The notes beneath the pieces are model-generated. The model worked only from the letters and a program-made list of their open reading frames with translations. It made no database searches and was not told where the DNA came from. A DNA stretch of 64,000 nucleotides from Hansfordia pulvinata (Eukaryota > Ascomycota > Sordariomycetes > Xylariales): assembly GCA_006538405.1 (NCBI GenBank), contig BJKQ01000014.1, forward strand, positions 1-64,000. Reading direction: 5' to 3'. A program made the position numbers and the translations under genes. Shown here piece after piece: positions 23,010 through 34,976 of the stretch; the first letter of the stretch is position 1, and each line of letters opens with the position of its first letter.

Positions 23010-23661
23010 CTAGTAACTGGGATCGCATTTCCCAGCCACGATCTGGCCTGGCGTCACGCTCGTGCCCTTACACGAGTTGCACCCTTCCAGAAAGGTGCAC
23101 TCCCATGGCATGGTGCAATCTTTGCCGGTGTTGCAGTCCCGGGGGGCCAGGTTTGCCAGGGTCCCCGGCGTCGGCGGCGCGGCTCCCGGAGGAGGGCCGC
23201 TCTCGTCGGCCTGCTGGCGCTCGCGCGCGAACCAGGCCCCGGCGTCCTCCTCCGAGCCGTCGTAGTCGACCCGGAGGGGCTTGCCGATGGTCCTGCCGAG
23301 CGAGTTGACCGGGTAGGCCTCGCCGTCGTCTTCCAAGACGATCCCGTGGTAGTCCTCCAGGCCCGAGCTCCTCCACTCGGCCACCGCCTCGGAGAGGCTG
23401 TAGACGTGGTGGTGCTGGTTGTCACTGAAAGTCAGCTTCGACCCTGTTGGTGTCTTCATCTCGGAGAGGCCCGTCGGGCGGGAAGCGGAGAGGGGGACAG
23501 AGAGAGAGAGAGAAGGTTTCGCATCATAACGCGCCATCAATCATGCTTGTATGCTCCCACACTTTCACTTGACTCACCAGCATCCTCTTTGCGTTGTCAG
23601 ACGCCGCCGCAGCCAGGCCGGAGAAGGCGGCCAGAGACATGTAAATGGCAGTTGGCTTCAT
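23010..23661 (-). CDS. Small secreted Cys-rich protein (about 177 aa)
   Basis: Exon 1 (23661-23578) encodes MKPTAIYMSLAAFSGLAAAA, a clear signal peptide with a likely cut after the Ala run, then SDNAKRML. The donor GTGAGT at 23577 is good. The acceptor is less certain: the only phase-0 AG I find that enters the long downstream frame is at 23460 (CCGAG), giving exon 2 as 23459-23010 and a 118-bp intron. Exon 2 has a mostly Cys-free central part (VYSLSEAVAEWRSSGLEDYH, GIVLEDDGEAYPVNSLGR) and a C-terminal region of about 40 residues with six Cys (RDCNTGKDC, PWECTF, GCNSC, GKC). I recognise no family. A secreted enzyme inhibitor, wall protein or effector is possible; only secretion and disulphide bonding are inferred with some confidence. 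Confidence 0.7.
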
Positions 23662-25055
23662 TTTGATGGTTGTAAGAGTCTGGGTTGTCAGAGTCTGTTC
23701 TCGAAATCTATTGTCAAAGTCTTGAGTTGTGTCAAAGATGCCTGTGTATCCGCGCAGGGAGAATCTCAGGAGAGGATTGGTTAGAAAGACTGAGTTGCTT
23801 GCGTGGAGAGAGAAGACCAGACAGACCATCGAGGCGTATGAGCTTCAAATACCCCGACGGACCTGTCCCTGCTGTTTGTTACCCAAGGCAGGTCGAAGCG
23901 CAACCTGAAAGCCGCCTCGTCTCGTCCGTACCGTCGCAAGCCGTTTTACGGACGACAAAGTCGTCCTCGACCCATAAGTAGCGCCGGCACTCACAGGGAT
24001 CTTGTGATGGCCATCTCGTAAGCTGCGGCCTGGCAAAGGCAGGCCGTGCGTCGAACCAAGGGAATAGGAGGTTGGCTGGTGGAGGGCGCGGCAATCGCCT
24101 CTGATGTTCCAACCCAAGTAAGGCACCGGCAGCGCGACCGCCAGTCCATCGCACCGCAGTATTCGCCGCACGGTGCCACCGGCTTTCGGCCCGGCTTGAC
24201 ACATCATCTATCTGGGTTACAAGGCCAAAAAAAGTTCTGACGTCTTTGGCCCCCTAGTCCCCACCATGGCCGGGTGGCGCCAGTCAACCTGCCAGGGTAT
24301 GTATGAGCTTTCGCAGCATAATACACAACGGGCACCAGGCACCAGGCACCGGAGAACTGTGGGAATCGGCTCCCTGCTAGAAAACTCCCGACCCAGCTCT
24401 GCGGCGTCGTCAAGATCGTCGATGGGGTTTGTGGCACGTGCCATTGTGGCCACCCGGCTGCCAAGGGGCGGGGGGCCATATCGAGCAGTGGTGGCGAGGC
24501 CGCCATGCCCGGCTCGACATGACAGCGGCATGTTACCGCACAGATGATCGGCTGCTGTCGCTGGACCGTGAATCGGTGGTGTGTGTGTGTCCGAGATCCT
24601 CACTGCCATCGGGCTTTGCGCAGATGGGAGCGGGCCGCTGTGCTCCTGTCATTCGTCTCGCGTCTCGAGATCTGTCTGCATTCCAAAGACGTAGTTCATG
24701 GTTCAATCTGTCGGATTCGTAGCACTCTGTCTCTCACTCCATATGTGCACGGCTTCGTTCGCTCGATTCTCTCTCCTCCGCGCGCCATCCATCTACCTTA
24801 CCCCCCTTTCTCTCTCTCTACTTCACCCAATCATGAGCCAACTAACCTCAGGGACCTGGGCTCCCGGACTGTCCACGGAGAGGCTTCCCCTCCCTACCTT
24901 ATATACACACAAGAAACAAACCCCGTAACTTCTTTGAACGCCCCTGACAAAATCAGCCTTCCTCCCACGGCCCGTAAATGACCTGCTCCTGAAGACCCGG
25001 CTGGTCGTCATCTTGATGCGTGAGAGATAAAGCGAGCGGATGAGTGGCTTGTCTC
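23662..25055. other. Intergenic region
   Basis: It holds the promoter of the secreted-protein gene and the 3' UTR of the DOMON gene. Short overlapping frames only; I see no repeat or RNA gene. Confidence 0.55.
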
Positions 25056-26787
25056 TCACGCCGATGACGTGCTGCCGCTATTCTTGACGCCCTCCCCGCG
25101 GTTTCTCAGGCTGATCCCGTTGTCGGCCCCCTGCTTCTGCTGCTGCTGCTTCTTGCGGATGACGCCAAAGCAGGCGGCGGCCAGGTACACGACGCCGATG
25201 ACGCCGCCGACGACGCCCCAGGCGACGGCGACGGAGCCGCCCGTCGCGCCGGCCATCTTGTTGACCCACTGAATGCCAATGCCGCCGTTGATGATGCCGA
25301 GAAGCTAAAGGGAGGAGGAGGAGGAGGACAGAAGTCAGTCTTTGTTTTCTTTCTCTTATTTTTCCGCGAGGGGGTTGGAAGAGGGGGGTGGGGAAAGCTC
25401 TTACCATCAGGATACGCCCGTACCAGATGTGCACGTGGGACACGGCACTGCGGCGGCCGTGGGCGGCAAAGTGGCGGTGGTGCAGCCAGCCGAAGACGGG
25501 CTGGAGGGAGATGAGGATGATGACAGCGAAGCCGAACTGCGTGTGGACGGCGTGGAAGTCCTTTTTGTTTGTGAAGTGTCAGTCAGTCGACTCGGCTCTT
25601 TCCCTCTAGAGTATGTCTTTTCTCATCTCATGTGGCCAGCACTTAAAAGAGAGGCGAGAAGAAGGAATAAGGAAGAAGAGAAGAGGGGTAGAGAAGAATG
25701 AGACCAAAAAAAAAAAAAAAACTCACAGTCCCAAAGTGATGAGCAGCAGACCAGCCCAGGCCAAAGCCTCCCCACATGAGGGCAAAGGCCAGCATCTGCC
25801 AGGCGGCGTGCAGCCACCATTTTCCGAGCAGGGGCATGAGGCCAGAGCCGAGCGGATACATGACGAGCCAGACGAAGAGCATGACGATCCAGTGCGCGCG
25901 GATGACCCTCGCCCACTTGGCCGCGCCGTCGTCCTGGTCCATCTTGACCGCCGACGAGCCAGAAGAGGAGGATCCCTGCTGCGACGACGACGACAGGTAA
26001 GGGTTGCCGTCCGCCTGGACCGTCGCCCGGGTCAGGTCGAACTGCCAGCCGACGTGGCCGTCGTGCCTCTGGAAGCCCTCGTCGGCGCTCCGCGAGTCGA
26101 GGGGCGCGCCCTTGGCCCAGGCCGCGATCCAGTCGGACGACGTGCTCGCCAGGCCCCCCGACCCCGACGGCTCGTCGCAGTTGCCGCACCGCACGTTGGC
26201 CACCATGTCGCCCGTGGCCGGGTCGACGCCGCTGCCGGCCAGCAGCTCCAGGTTCACCGATGGGTCGTGCTGCGGCAGCGCGTGGCCCTCGCCCGCGCGC
26301 GCCGAGACGGTCACGTTGCCCGCGCCGTCCGCGTACATGACGATGATCCGGGCCCCGGCCATCTGCGTGCCCTGGCCCAGCGCCGCCCAGCTATACGACC
26401 CCGGCGCGCGCAGCTGCAGGTAGATGGCCCCCTGGCCGCCCGAGGCCGCCGCCGCCGCCTCGGGCACCGCCACGCTGTAGCACACCTTGTCCTGGGGGCA
26501 GTACTGCGCCGGGGCGGCCAGGGCGAGGGTGCTGCCGAGTGCCAAGGTTGCTGTTTTTCGTGGGAGACACGTTAGAACCGCTCTTTCGCCGCTGTGTTTG
26601 CTCTGGAACGGCGCAGTGGCTTGGTAGAGTGACTACCCACACAAGGTAGCACGGGAAAGGGGGGAGTGTGTTGTGCGAGGAGTGCGGGATGGGGGTTAAA
26701 GAGGGGGTTGCGGTCGTCAGATTTGTGCAGAGGTAAGGCAAGCAGGTAGCACTTACACAAGGTCGTGATAGGTGATGAGACCCTCAT
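25056..26787 (-). CDS. Secreted DOMON plus cytochrome b561 membrane redox protein
   Basis: Four exons on the minus strand: 26787-26757, 26550-25727, 25560-25405 and 25304-25056 (introns 206, 166 and 100 bp), about 419 residues. Splicing gives a signal peptide (MRVSSPITTLSTLALGSTLA), then a DOMON-like cytochrome domain (about 30-190; QYCPQDKVCYSVAV, GARIIVMYADGAGNVT), then a Ser-rich linker and a five- to six-helix cytochrome b561 domain. Candidate haem-ligand His lie in RAHWIVMLF, KWWLHAAWQ, AAHHFGT, DFHAVHTQFGF, GWLHHRHF and SHVHIWYGR. The last helix (AVAWGVVGGVIGVVYLAAA) ends in a cytosolic Lys/Gln-rich tail. Such proteins pass electrons across the plasma membrane; the DOMON part resembles the cytochrome domain of cellobiose dehydrogenases. 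The substrate is unknown. The donor of intron 2 runs straight into a T tract. Confidence 0.88.
25706..25720. repeat. A15 run (T tract in intron 2 of the DOMON gene)
   Basis: About fifteen A on the plus strand, immediately after the donor GTGAG on the minus strand. The length may be approximate. Confidence 0.8.
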
Positions 26788-28620
26788 CTTGTCGGTATTA
26801 TGATGTGGTTGAGGCCCTCAAGTTCGCTCGCCGGGTCCCAGGGTATTCTGTCTCCAGGGTATCGTATCCTCTGTCTCTCTCTGTGGAAGGGGACTTTCGA
26901 GACCTCCCCCAGACCAGCTCAGACAAACACAGGTGGGCGATCGAGAGACAGCTCTCGAGGCAACGCTCTCCTCGAGGACGACAGACAAAGAAAAAGAGCA
27001 GAATGACTGCGTATGGCGGGTTGGATTCTCGCCTGTCTCAGATCCAACGGCTGGGGGCACACGATACTCTGATACACACGGTCCGGAGGAATGTGAGACG
27101 CGGCGATGGTGAGACAAGCCACCAAAAAAGGGCACGCTTTGCCGCTGCTGACGAAGCAGCTTTCGAGTCTGGGCAAGACCAAAAAGGATAGGAAGGGACA
27201 AGAGGCGGGAGCGTGGTGAAGAGACAGACAGGGGATGGGGGCGAAGAGGAGGTGGAGGGGAGAGAAGCAGACCGACAGACTATTATATACCACAGACGAC
27301 GACGATATATACTACCTACCTACCTTATGACATGCCATGAACAGCGACGACAATATCCTGCGGCTGCTGCCCCGATCTCCATAGGTTTACAATGACATGA
27401 GCTCTGCGCGAGTGGATCCCCGCCCGCCTCTGCCACGCCCCCTCTCCCCTATCACACACCCGGACGAGCGCTCGCACTGGCGCACGCGCGTACCGGGGAC
27501 GAAAATAGTCGCGTCGCCGGCAGACCAACATTTGGAATCGGCCTGCCGGCTCGAGGGAGCAGAAGCAGAAGCAGAAGCAGCGCTGGGACCTTTTGCGCCT
27601 TGCGCCAGCGGGAGGAACGGGGACCGGTGCAACGGGAGGGAGGCTTTTCGAGAACACTAACCCTGTATGAGTGAGTCCGTACACTAAGTTAGTTGGATCG
27701 GTATATAGTCTAGTACGAGTAGCTGGATGATTGAGCCACCACACCACTGCACCCATCAGTGCCTTCTGCTCGCACAACTACGCCTTCTTTACGGGACGCT
27801 CCGTACGAGTATCGTACACCCACTCGTGTGGGGAACAGGCAGGGCGGACAGGGTACCACACATGTCTGCTTTCGTTCGAGGCAGGGTTTTTTTGTTTCTG
27901 GAGACCTCGAGGGGGGGAGGCTTAACTCTGCGATTGTGCCGGTGTTAACGACGCGGGCAGCATTGCCGTGGGCGGTGGGAGTGGAGGAGGGGAGCGAGAG
28001 TGGAGTTTTGGGGGCGCCACGGGAGACATGGAGTGGGCTGTCAACGGAGATGACAAGCTTGGTTTCGTTTCTTTGCACCGATTCGACACCCGCGAGAAGA
28101 GAGGCTGTGCTGCCAGCGAGTCGGGGATTTTGCATTACGAGTAGGTAAGGTACTTGACCCCTGTGATTGCGTCAGTGGAACCCTGAGAAGACGCGGGAGT
28201 CGGCAAGTCGAGAGCGCCGACATTGCCCAGGCACACGGACACACAGACAGACACTGGCTTCGTGGGGGAAGAGAGTCTGTGGCCCTGGGTTCTCGCACAT
28301 ACCCACTTTGGCAAGTCTGCCTCTTTGGGCGCCTTTCTGAGAGGAGACAGAAAGGGGACAGAGCGGAACAGCAGGACGGGGATCCAGATGAGGGTGATTC
28401 GTAATGATAGGTCAAGATGCTGAACGGGCTGGCTGGCTATTGGTGATATGAGTGTTCCTACCTGGTACCCAATTGTGATTACCGGCTGCCACGGGGGAAA
28501 GAAATCCCATGTCGATCTGACAGACCTGAGCGGGTCGTCTGCCGAGGAAGAGCTCAGACAAGAGCTAGGTCGTCTTGGGCAATGTATGTATGTGTGTGGG
28601 CGTGTGTGTGGGCGTGTGCG

Positions 28621-28665
28621 TGTGAGAGTTGGGCGTGTGAGAGTTGGGCGTGTGAGAGTTGGGCG
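28621..28665. repeat. 15-bp tandem repeat, three copies
   Basis: Three perfect units of TGTGAGAGTTGGGCG, preceded by degenerate GTGTGTGGGCGTG copies from about 28590. Confidence 0.9.
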
Positions 28666-29411
28666 TGTTGTTGCCAGTGGCTGAGTGATGAGGGTCATCT
28701 AGTGCGAGGTCCAGTGCCACTGTGCCTCATGGAGGTGCTTCCACAATGTTGACAGGTTCGAGTACTAACTCCAGATGTTCATTACATTAGATCCTCTACC
28801 CACCACTCGGACATACATACCTGGGAGGAAGGTACCTCAGGTATATAGCTAGAATGGACTGGTTTCAATTGGCATCCAGCGTTTGGAATCATTGAAGGAA
28901 GGTGCTCCCAGCCGCCTCACGAGTGCCCTGGGATACCCGAGTTCATTTTTTAGGTAAGCGCTCGCAGCTCCGACATCTTGCAGCGTCCAAGTGCCCCCTA
29001 CAGGGCTGAGTCAAAGGTGTACCTGGGTACATGTACCATCTTGACTTCAATTGAGAGGCTACAGGGGCACAGGTCGATGCCCGCAACGGGAGTTGCGGCA
29101 AGAGGACATTGTGCTCGGGACAAATAGACGAATGCCTTCCAGCTATTCGACTTCCAGTTGGAGGAGCGTTACTCGTAAGACAAAAAGGTCCTCTCCCCGG
29201 GCTCCATTTTGCAGGCTGGGTTGGTTGGGTCGGTCCCCTAGCGCCAGCGCCGGCTCGAGGCTTGGCTGTCAACGTCAACCGAGTGTCTGTCTGTCAAACG
29301 AGCCCTGCGACTCTCGTCACGGTGCAAATTTGATTGCCCTCCTGGCCTACTACTATACCTTGGTTGTCTGTGCCAGATACGGTAGTCAATGTGAAGTACG
29401 AGTACTCGGTG

Positions 29412-29443
29412 GTGTGTGTGTGTGTGTGGGTGGGGGGGGGGGG
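29412..29443. repeat. TG microsatellite followed by a G run
   Basis: An alternating TG tract followed by twelve G, in intergenic DNA. Confidence 0.85.
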
Positions 29444-32400
29444 TCTTTGGAAAACTCGCATGGATTGGGGACGGACGGGATGGGATGGGACCTTTTTTTC
29501 TCTCTTTTTTTTTCTCTTTCTCTTTTCGAGTTTGATTTCCAAGCAACGCACACATGGCAGGACATAGGCACCCCGCTCCTCACCCCGTCTCCACTTGCAG
29601 GGCTGACAGGTACGAGTATGGTGATGAGTATGGAACCTTGAAGTGAAGAAGGCGTTTCCAAAACAAAAGGACCCTTGCACGAAAAGGTCGGCGGCGATTA
29701 CACATGGTGCCCACCACCGGGTGCAAGTACTCCGTACGTACGTACCCCCTTGGGCTATGTACGCGTACTCGCGGATAGGTGGTACGATACTGCTTTATGC
29801 ATTGCATGTGTGGTACCTTGCCAGCTATTCGACGGTGGGTCAGTACCCGTTCATGCTGCCCAACCTGGAACTTTATGTACCTGCCGACAATTGAAGGTTT
29901 CATCTCGTAGCTACATGTATGCACCCAGCACAGCCCCTTCAACTCTCCAACACCAGAGCGGCTTCATCGTTCCCGTGGCCAGTCTCAATTTGTCAGAGGC
30001 GTCATCATCGCCTGTGCATCATTACATGTACTGATGGGCAAGCAAAACGGCAGGGCTGCTGCGCCCCCTTTAGAGATGCACTCCTTAGTGAGGGTACTCG
30101 TACCAGCTGGAGGTACATGGATGTGCCTTGCGTACGAGTGGGTACCTACATAAGTACCGAACACACAAGGCCCGGCACTTCCAACCTAAGGCTTCCTGGA
30201 TCAAATTGTCAACACCATATCACTGCATCCCGTCAGCACTGATGGTGGACACGCGTCCCCAGCTTGTGCTTGTGCTTGTGCTTCTGCTTCTACCGGCGCC
30301 ATGCAGTCGAAACAAGCCCCCGGGACGGCTTCCTTCCGGGAGAGAGGTGAAGAGGCGGGGGCCACAGTTCAAGCCCCTTGTGTTGTTTGCGGCAAGTTTG
30401 TGGCCCATATAAGGTACTGCGGGTAATGGCCGGCCTCGTTCACAGGCTCTTCCTCGATGGACGATCAAGGTGGCCTACATACCGTACTTACACACAGGTA
30501 CTTGGGGTAGCCAGCTCTAGCAGGGGTCTGGGAAAAGAATGAAGCCATCGCCATTTGCCGCCTCCGTCTCCTCCTCCGTCTCCTCCTCCTCCTCGCCTTC
30601 CTCGCCTTCCTGCGCCTGCTCTTCCCGTGCCACATCCATCCTCAAAGAACACGCCACGGCTCACTTCTTATTTGTTTCTCGGGTATTCCCCCATCCGAAC
30701 CGCGCCACCGTTCGTTTGTCAGGTCAGACCCCGTCACCGCACGCGCGCGGAGATGGTAGGGCTGGCTTGCACAGCCACCGCGCCTCCTCGAAACTACATT
30801 AGCTGAATCGGGTGCCGTATCTCCCGCGGCGCTACGTATCGCCGTTCCTGGCGAACCGTCAATGGAACTGACTGATATACTCGGGCGGGTACTCGAATCC
30901 TCAGTACCTCCTCACCTAGTAGGTAGGGAGGTAGGTGCTTTCAACTTCACTTTCACTTTTACCCCTCAACTTGCTTGTTAGTAGGGGTGGTGGTGATGAG
31001 AACACGGGGCTACCTCCCAGTAGGTATGTACACATCTCTGGCTGTCTCCCCCACCCCCCTCCGCCTCTCCTCTCCGGCATCGAACACAATAATTCTGGAA
31101 GGAGGAGGGGGTCAATGCCCAGGCCGCAAGCCTCCCGGCATGACGCGTCCCGTCATCTCACTGGGTACTTCCAGTGGCGAGTAGCCAAGTCATCAGACAG
31201 AAACAAAGAGAAGAACAAGAACAAGAACAAGAACAAGAAGAAAAACGACAATGAAGGGCCACGTCCTTGCCAAGAGGAACTTCCACCTCCCTCCTCCAAC
31301 TGGCTGCCCCATGACCCTAGCCCTCATCCGCCTTAGTACCTAAGGCTCCTGCTTGATGTGTTGAAATCCCCTTGCTCCGACGAGAATGAAAGTCTTGGCA
31401 AAAGAGTCTGTGGTGTTCTGAGGTGGTAGTAGCCAGTGGCTGACATGACCTTGACACGACGCGCTTGGCGATAACAGAAACGCAGCCCATCATGACGCAA
31501 GCCCGCATCAGCCCAGTCGACCGGGGCCCTGACGGTTGAGCAAAGCCCAACAACCCTTTCTCTTTTCTCCTCTGAACCCATTGATCTGGCGGGGTCATCA
31601 CTTCCCTCACATCACCGGCTCCAAAGGGCGTTGGTGGTCATCGCACACATTTCACGAAACACGTCGACTTGCCTCGTGTCTCTCGCAGAGTTTGCAAAGT
31701 CGCCCTCCGTCGCGCTGACCAAGCTCCGGGTCCCGTCTTCTTCGCTTCTCCTAAGAATAATGAGAAAATCGAGCGTTGTCTATAGGGCAGAGGCTTTAAC
31801 ATCTGGGTTCTGTGTGTGCGTGAGAGAGTGAGAGAGAGAGAGGCCTACTGCTTTACGCACTCGCGATGCCGTCGAAACTCGACTTTGCCATCCGATCGAG
31901 GCTGCGAGTCGGCCGGCGTCCCCCGCCTTCCGAGATCACACTACACTACTGACGTGGCACTCATCTTATCAGATTGTCGCGATACCCGACGGGCCGACGA
32001 GGTGTGGCGATCCCGGGACGATCCCCAAGTCGTCCTCGCTCGCCTCTCTCACTGCGCGTCGAGCGCTCCATCACTGTGCTCTCAAGAGGCCCCCAAGCCC
32101 GCGGGAGATTCTGCAATTCGGCCTCGACCATACGCCCATCTGATTTGCAGTCCCACGTTCTGTGCAGTCCAAGAAAGAGGGAAAAAAAAAAAAAAAAACT
32201 CTCATGAACGGGCCGCAATATCCACGATCTATTGGGTTTCACGCTGGCTTCGTCGATGTACTGCCAGCAACGCAGACCAGTTGACCCAGTGGCCCCAGAA
32301 ACCCGTGAAAGTCGGCTGCCATTCCCCTGGCGGAGGGGAACGCCGCGTTCTGTCGGTGCCTCTCTTTGTCCCGTTGCCAGCTCACACCCCCTTTCATAAC

Positions 32401-33401
32401 TCGTTTGGGTAGCTGCGGAGGTGGAGTGTCCGCGCATCCGGCGTCTGCGGTCTCGAGACGACGCGTTCCCAGGCGAGTAACTCTCGCCGACCACCACGAC
32501 TCTCGGCATCGGAAATCGATGGCCAGCGTCGACAATCGTGAAGACTGCGCCGAGGAGGCCCCGCTGGTGCTGATGGGGTGCGAGCCAGACAGACATTGTT
32601 TGGACCCGGGGGATTCCAAGCAGACCATATCTTGCCCGAGGTAGGCCTCGACGCGACTCAGATAAGAGACTCGACTCTTTACTCGGCCCAAGCCTCTACG
32701 GAATACTGAAGTGGTGGGCCGGCAGACCAAACAGCAGCTGATTTCGCACCCGAGAAGGTTTGTTCACAGGCAAGACCTGCTACAATAATGCATTAGACTT
32801 CCCTTTGCTTGTTGCCTCGCTGTGGCGGATTGCCGTCAAGATTCAGTAGTCACGTCACCATCACGAAGCCCGATGCGAGATGCGGCGCCAATCATGATAG
32901 CAGAATATGTTGCTAAATCATTCTTGAAGTGAAGGACCCAAATAAAGTCTTCACGATGGGGGTAAACATGCTTGATAAGATAGTAGTATAAGAGATGCAG
33001 CCACAAATGTAATATGGATCGTTGCCGTATGTGATCTAAAATGGCGCAGAGGCCTGTACATGATGATAGCCCGTGCTGAGACAGCACCACGTCCAGAACT
33101 CCTTCATGGGTTGTCCCTCCAATCGGCTCATGGCTCGGTCGCGTGGCCTCCGCACGACAAATTCGTTTGAAACGCAATATTCCCGGCGGCGATAAAGACC
33201 GCTCGCTCGCTGTCTCTTGCGAGAGCTGGGCCCTGAAACCTCGTCTTCATCGAAAGTAAAACAGCATACCCAGTGCTCAAACCTGGGTCAATTCGCTTCA
33301 TGACTCTTTTCCCATAACCGTCTAACCAGAACGCCCTGACAAAGAAATGCTCCTAGGAAAACAGTTGTATCTCGTGTTTGTCGTTTCGTGCACGTGGTCG
33401 T

Positions 33402-34976
33402 CTAAGCGTGCATAGCCATGAAGGCGCTGTTCTCCAATAAGCTGCTCGGAGCAACGAAGCTGAATCCGCCAAAGGGGTCTTCCTTAAAGCCGCCCTCCGC
33501 AGAAGCAAGGCCGTAGGGGTCCTCGGGCGTGACCATGGTGCTGAGGGCCAGGCCGGTGAACTCGTCAGAGAAATTCTCGGCCAGTTCGGGGTCGGTGATC
33601 ATCGGCTCGATTGGAGGGGCCATTTCACGCGCGGCCAGCTTCGCCCAGTCGATCTTACGGAAGAAGCGATGCTTCTTGATCGTCTGCAGATCCTTGGGCA
33701 TATTGGCGCCCAAGCGCTTGGCGGGGTCCTTTCGCAACAGCCTGGTGAGCAGATCCTTGGCGTCGGGGCTGAGGAAGTATGGCAACACGGCCTTCGACTT
33801 GACAATGTTGTGTTGGACCTTGGCATGGTTGCCGCCGCGGAAAGGGGGGTTTCCGGTCATCAAGTCGTACCCCAGAGCACCCAAAGACCACCAGTCCACA
33901 GCCTTGCCGTACTTTTGACCGAGAACAACCTCGGGGGCCATGTACTCGACAGTGCCGAGGATCGACTTGCAGTCCTCGTCGTCGACTGCTACCTTTGACA
34001 GACCAAAGTCCGTCAGTAGCAGGTGGCCCTGGGCATCCAGCAGGCAGTTCTCGGGCTTGAGGTCTCTGTACACCACCCCAAGAGTCTCGTGGAGATGCGA
34101 CAGAGCAAGCACCATCTCGGCCATGTAGAAGGCGGCAACAGGCTCCGCAAACATCTTCTCCGTGTTCAGGTGGGTGAAGAGCTCGCCGCCCTGTCCGTAC
34201 TCCAATATCAAATACAGCTTCTCCTGGTCCTGGAAGGCGTAGAAAAGCTTGACGACAAAGGGGTGCCTGTTGACAGACTCGAGGATCTGCCGCTCCGTCT
34301 TGGTCTGCTGCACCAGCTTCTTGTGGACGACGACCGATGCCTTCTTGAACTGTTTCTGGGCGTAGAGCCGCCCGGTGGAGCGCTGCTTGACCAGCAGGAC
34401 GGTGCCGTATGTGCCCTTGCCGAGGCAGCGAAGAGGTTCGAAGTCGTCGGCAGCCATCTTTCTTGCGACACGACCGCCCTCGACGACGCCCATCCTGTGC
34501 TTGTCACGCACACTCTCGCTGACAAAGTCGTGCTCGAGGCTGACCTCGTAGCTGGTGGAGCCGGCCTCGGAGAACTCGTCCTCGCTACGGCCGGTCTGAC
34601 TGTCGGACCGACTCATAAATCGCTGGCGGCTGCTGCTGCGGGTGTACATGGTGCTGGTGCGGGACGAGTCGTTGAGGCTGAGCGGTTCCAGCTGCATGCG
34701 CAGCTTGGCGATGCCGCTGACGGCTGGTGACTGGCCGCGCAGGACAGGGCTGCAGTTGGCGCTGACAACATCGTCAATGCGGGGTCCACGGCCGCGGCGG
34801 GCGCTCATGGGGGGCGTGGCGCAGCAGTCCGAGTCCTCGTCGCCGGACACGATGGGGGTGGCAGCGGCGGAGAAGCCGCGGACCGTATTGACGGCCGGGG
34901 CAGCGACGGGCATGCCTTTGGACCGCAGGGCGGCCTTGGGCCCAGCGAGGGTGGTCGTGGTGGTCGCGTAAGTCAT
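33402..34976 (-). CDS. AGC-family Ser/Thr kinase, S6K/Psk1 type
   Basis: A single exon; from ATG 34976 the product has 524 residues. The open frame runs 22 codons further upstream to a GTG (35042) and then a TAG, with no ATG in between, so the first ATG (MTYATTTTTLAG) is chosen. A Ser/Thr-rich head of about 180 residues precedes the kinase domain: glycine loop GKGTYGTV, Lys in YAQKQFKK, hinge ILEYGQGGELF, catalytic loop YRDLKPEN, Mg site TDFGLSKV, activation loop SILGTVEYMAPE. The C-tail has a turn-like motif (LSTMVTPEDP) and a hydrophobic motif F-G-G-F-S-F, both phosphorylation sites in AGC kinases under PDK1/TORC control. In fungi the closest known type is the Psk1/S6K-like kinases acting downstream of TORC1; that orthology is inferred. 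Confidence 0.87.
   Translation of the reverse strand: MTYATTTTTLAGPKAALRSKGMPVAAPAVNTVRGFSAAATPIVSGDEDSDCCATPPMSARRGRGPRIDDVVSANCSPVLRGQSPAVSGIAKLRMQLEPLSLNDSSRTSTMYTRSSSRQRFMSRSDSQTGRSEDEFSEAGSTSYEVSLEHDFVSESVRDKHRMGVVEGGRVARKMAADDFEPLRCLGKGTYGTVLLVKQRSTGRLYAQKQFKKASVVVHKKLVQQTKTERQILESVNRHPFVVKLFYAFQDQEKLYLILEYGQGGELFTHLNTEKMFAEPVAAFYMAEMVLALSHLHETLGVVYRDLKPENCLLDAQGHLLLTDFGLSKVAVDDEDCKSILGTVEYMAPEVVLGQKYGKAVDWWSLGALGYDLMTGNPPFRGGNHAKVQHNIVKSKAVLPYFLSPDAKDLLTRLLRKDPAKRLGANMPKDLQTIKKHRFFRKIDWAKLAAREMAPPIEPMITDPELAENFSDEFTGLALSTMVTPEDPYGLASAEGGFKEDPFGGFSFVAPSSLLENSAFMAMHA

Larger units (their letters stand above)
26788..33401. other. 6.6-kb gene-free stretch
   Basis: No open frame here shows a recognisable domain, a clean start or a plausible splice structure; most are shorter than 190 codons and overlap one another. 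It contains simple repeats (hexamer AGAAGC about 27560-27580; a 15-bp tandem repeat at 28621-28665; TG/G tract about 29412-29443; CTTGTG repeats near 30268-30285; AACAAG repeats about 31208-31240) and many GGTACC and CGAGTAC motifs. Part is promoter or 5' leader of the DOMON gene and 3' UTR of the kinase gene. Non-coding RNAs, or genes with small exons, cannot be excluded. Confidence 0.5.

Noticed and set aside
25613..26575. 320-codon plus-strand frame
   Set aside because: It is antisense to the DOMON-b561 gene, with an Arg-rich composition typical of shadow frames.
34023..34730. 235-codon plus-strand frame
   Set aside because: It is antisense to the kinase domain of the AGC kinase.
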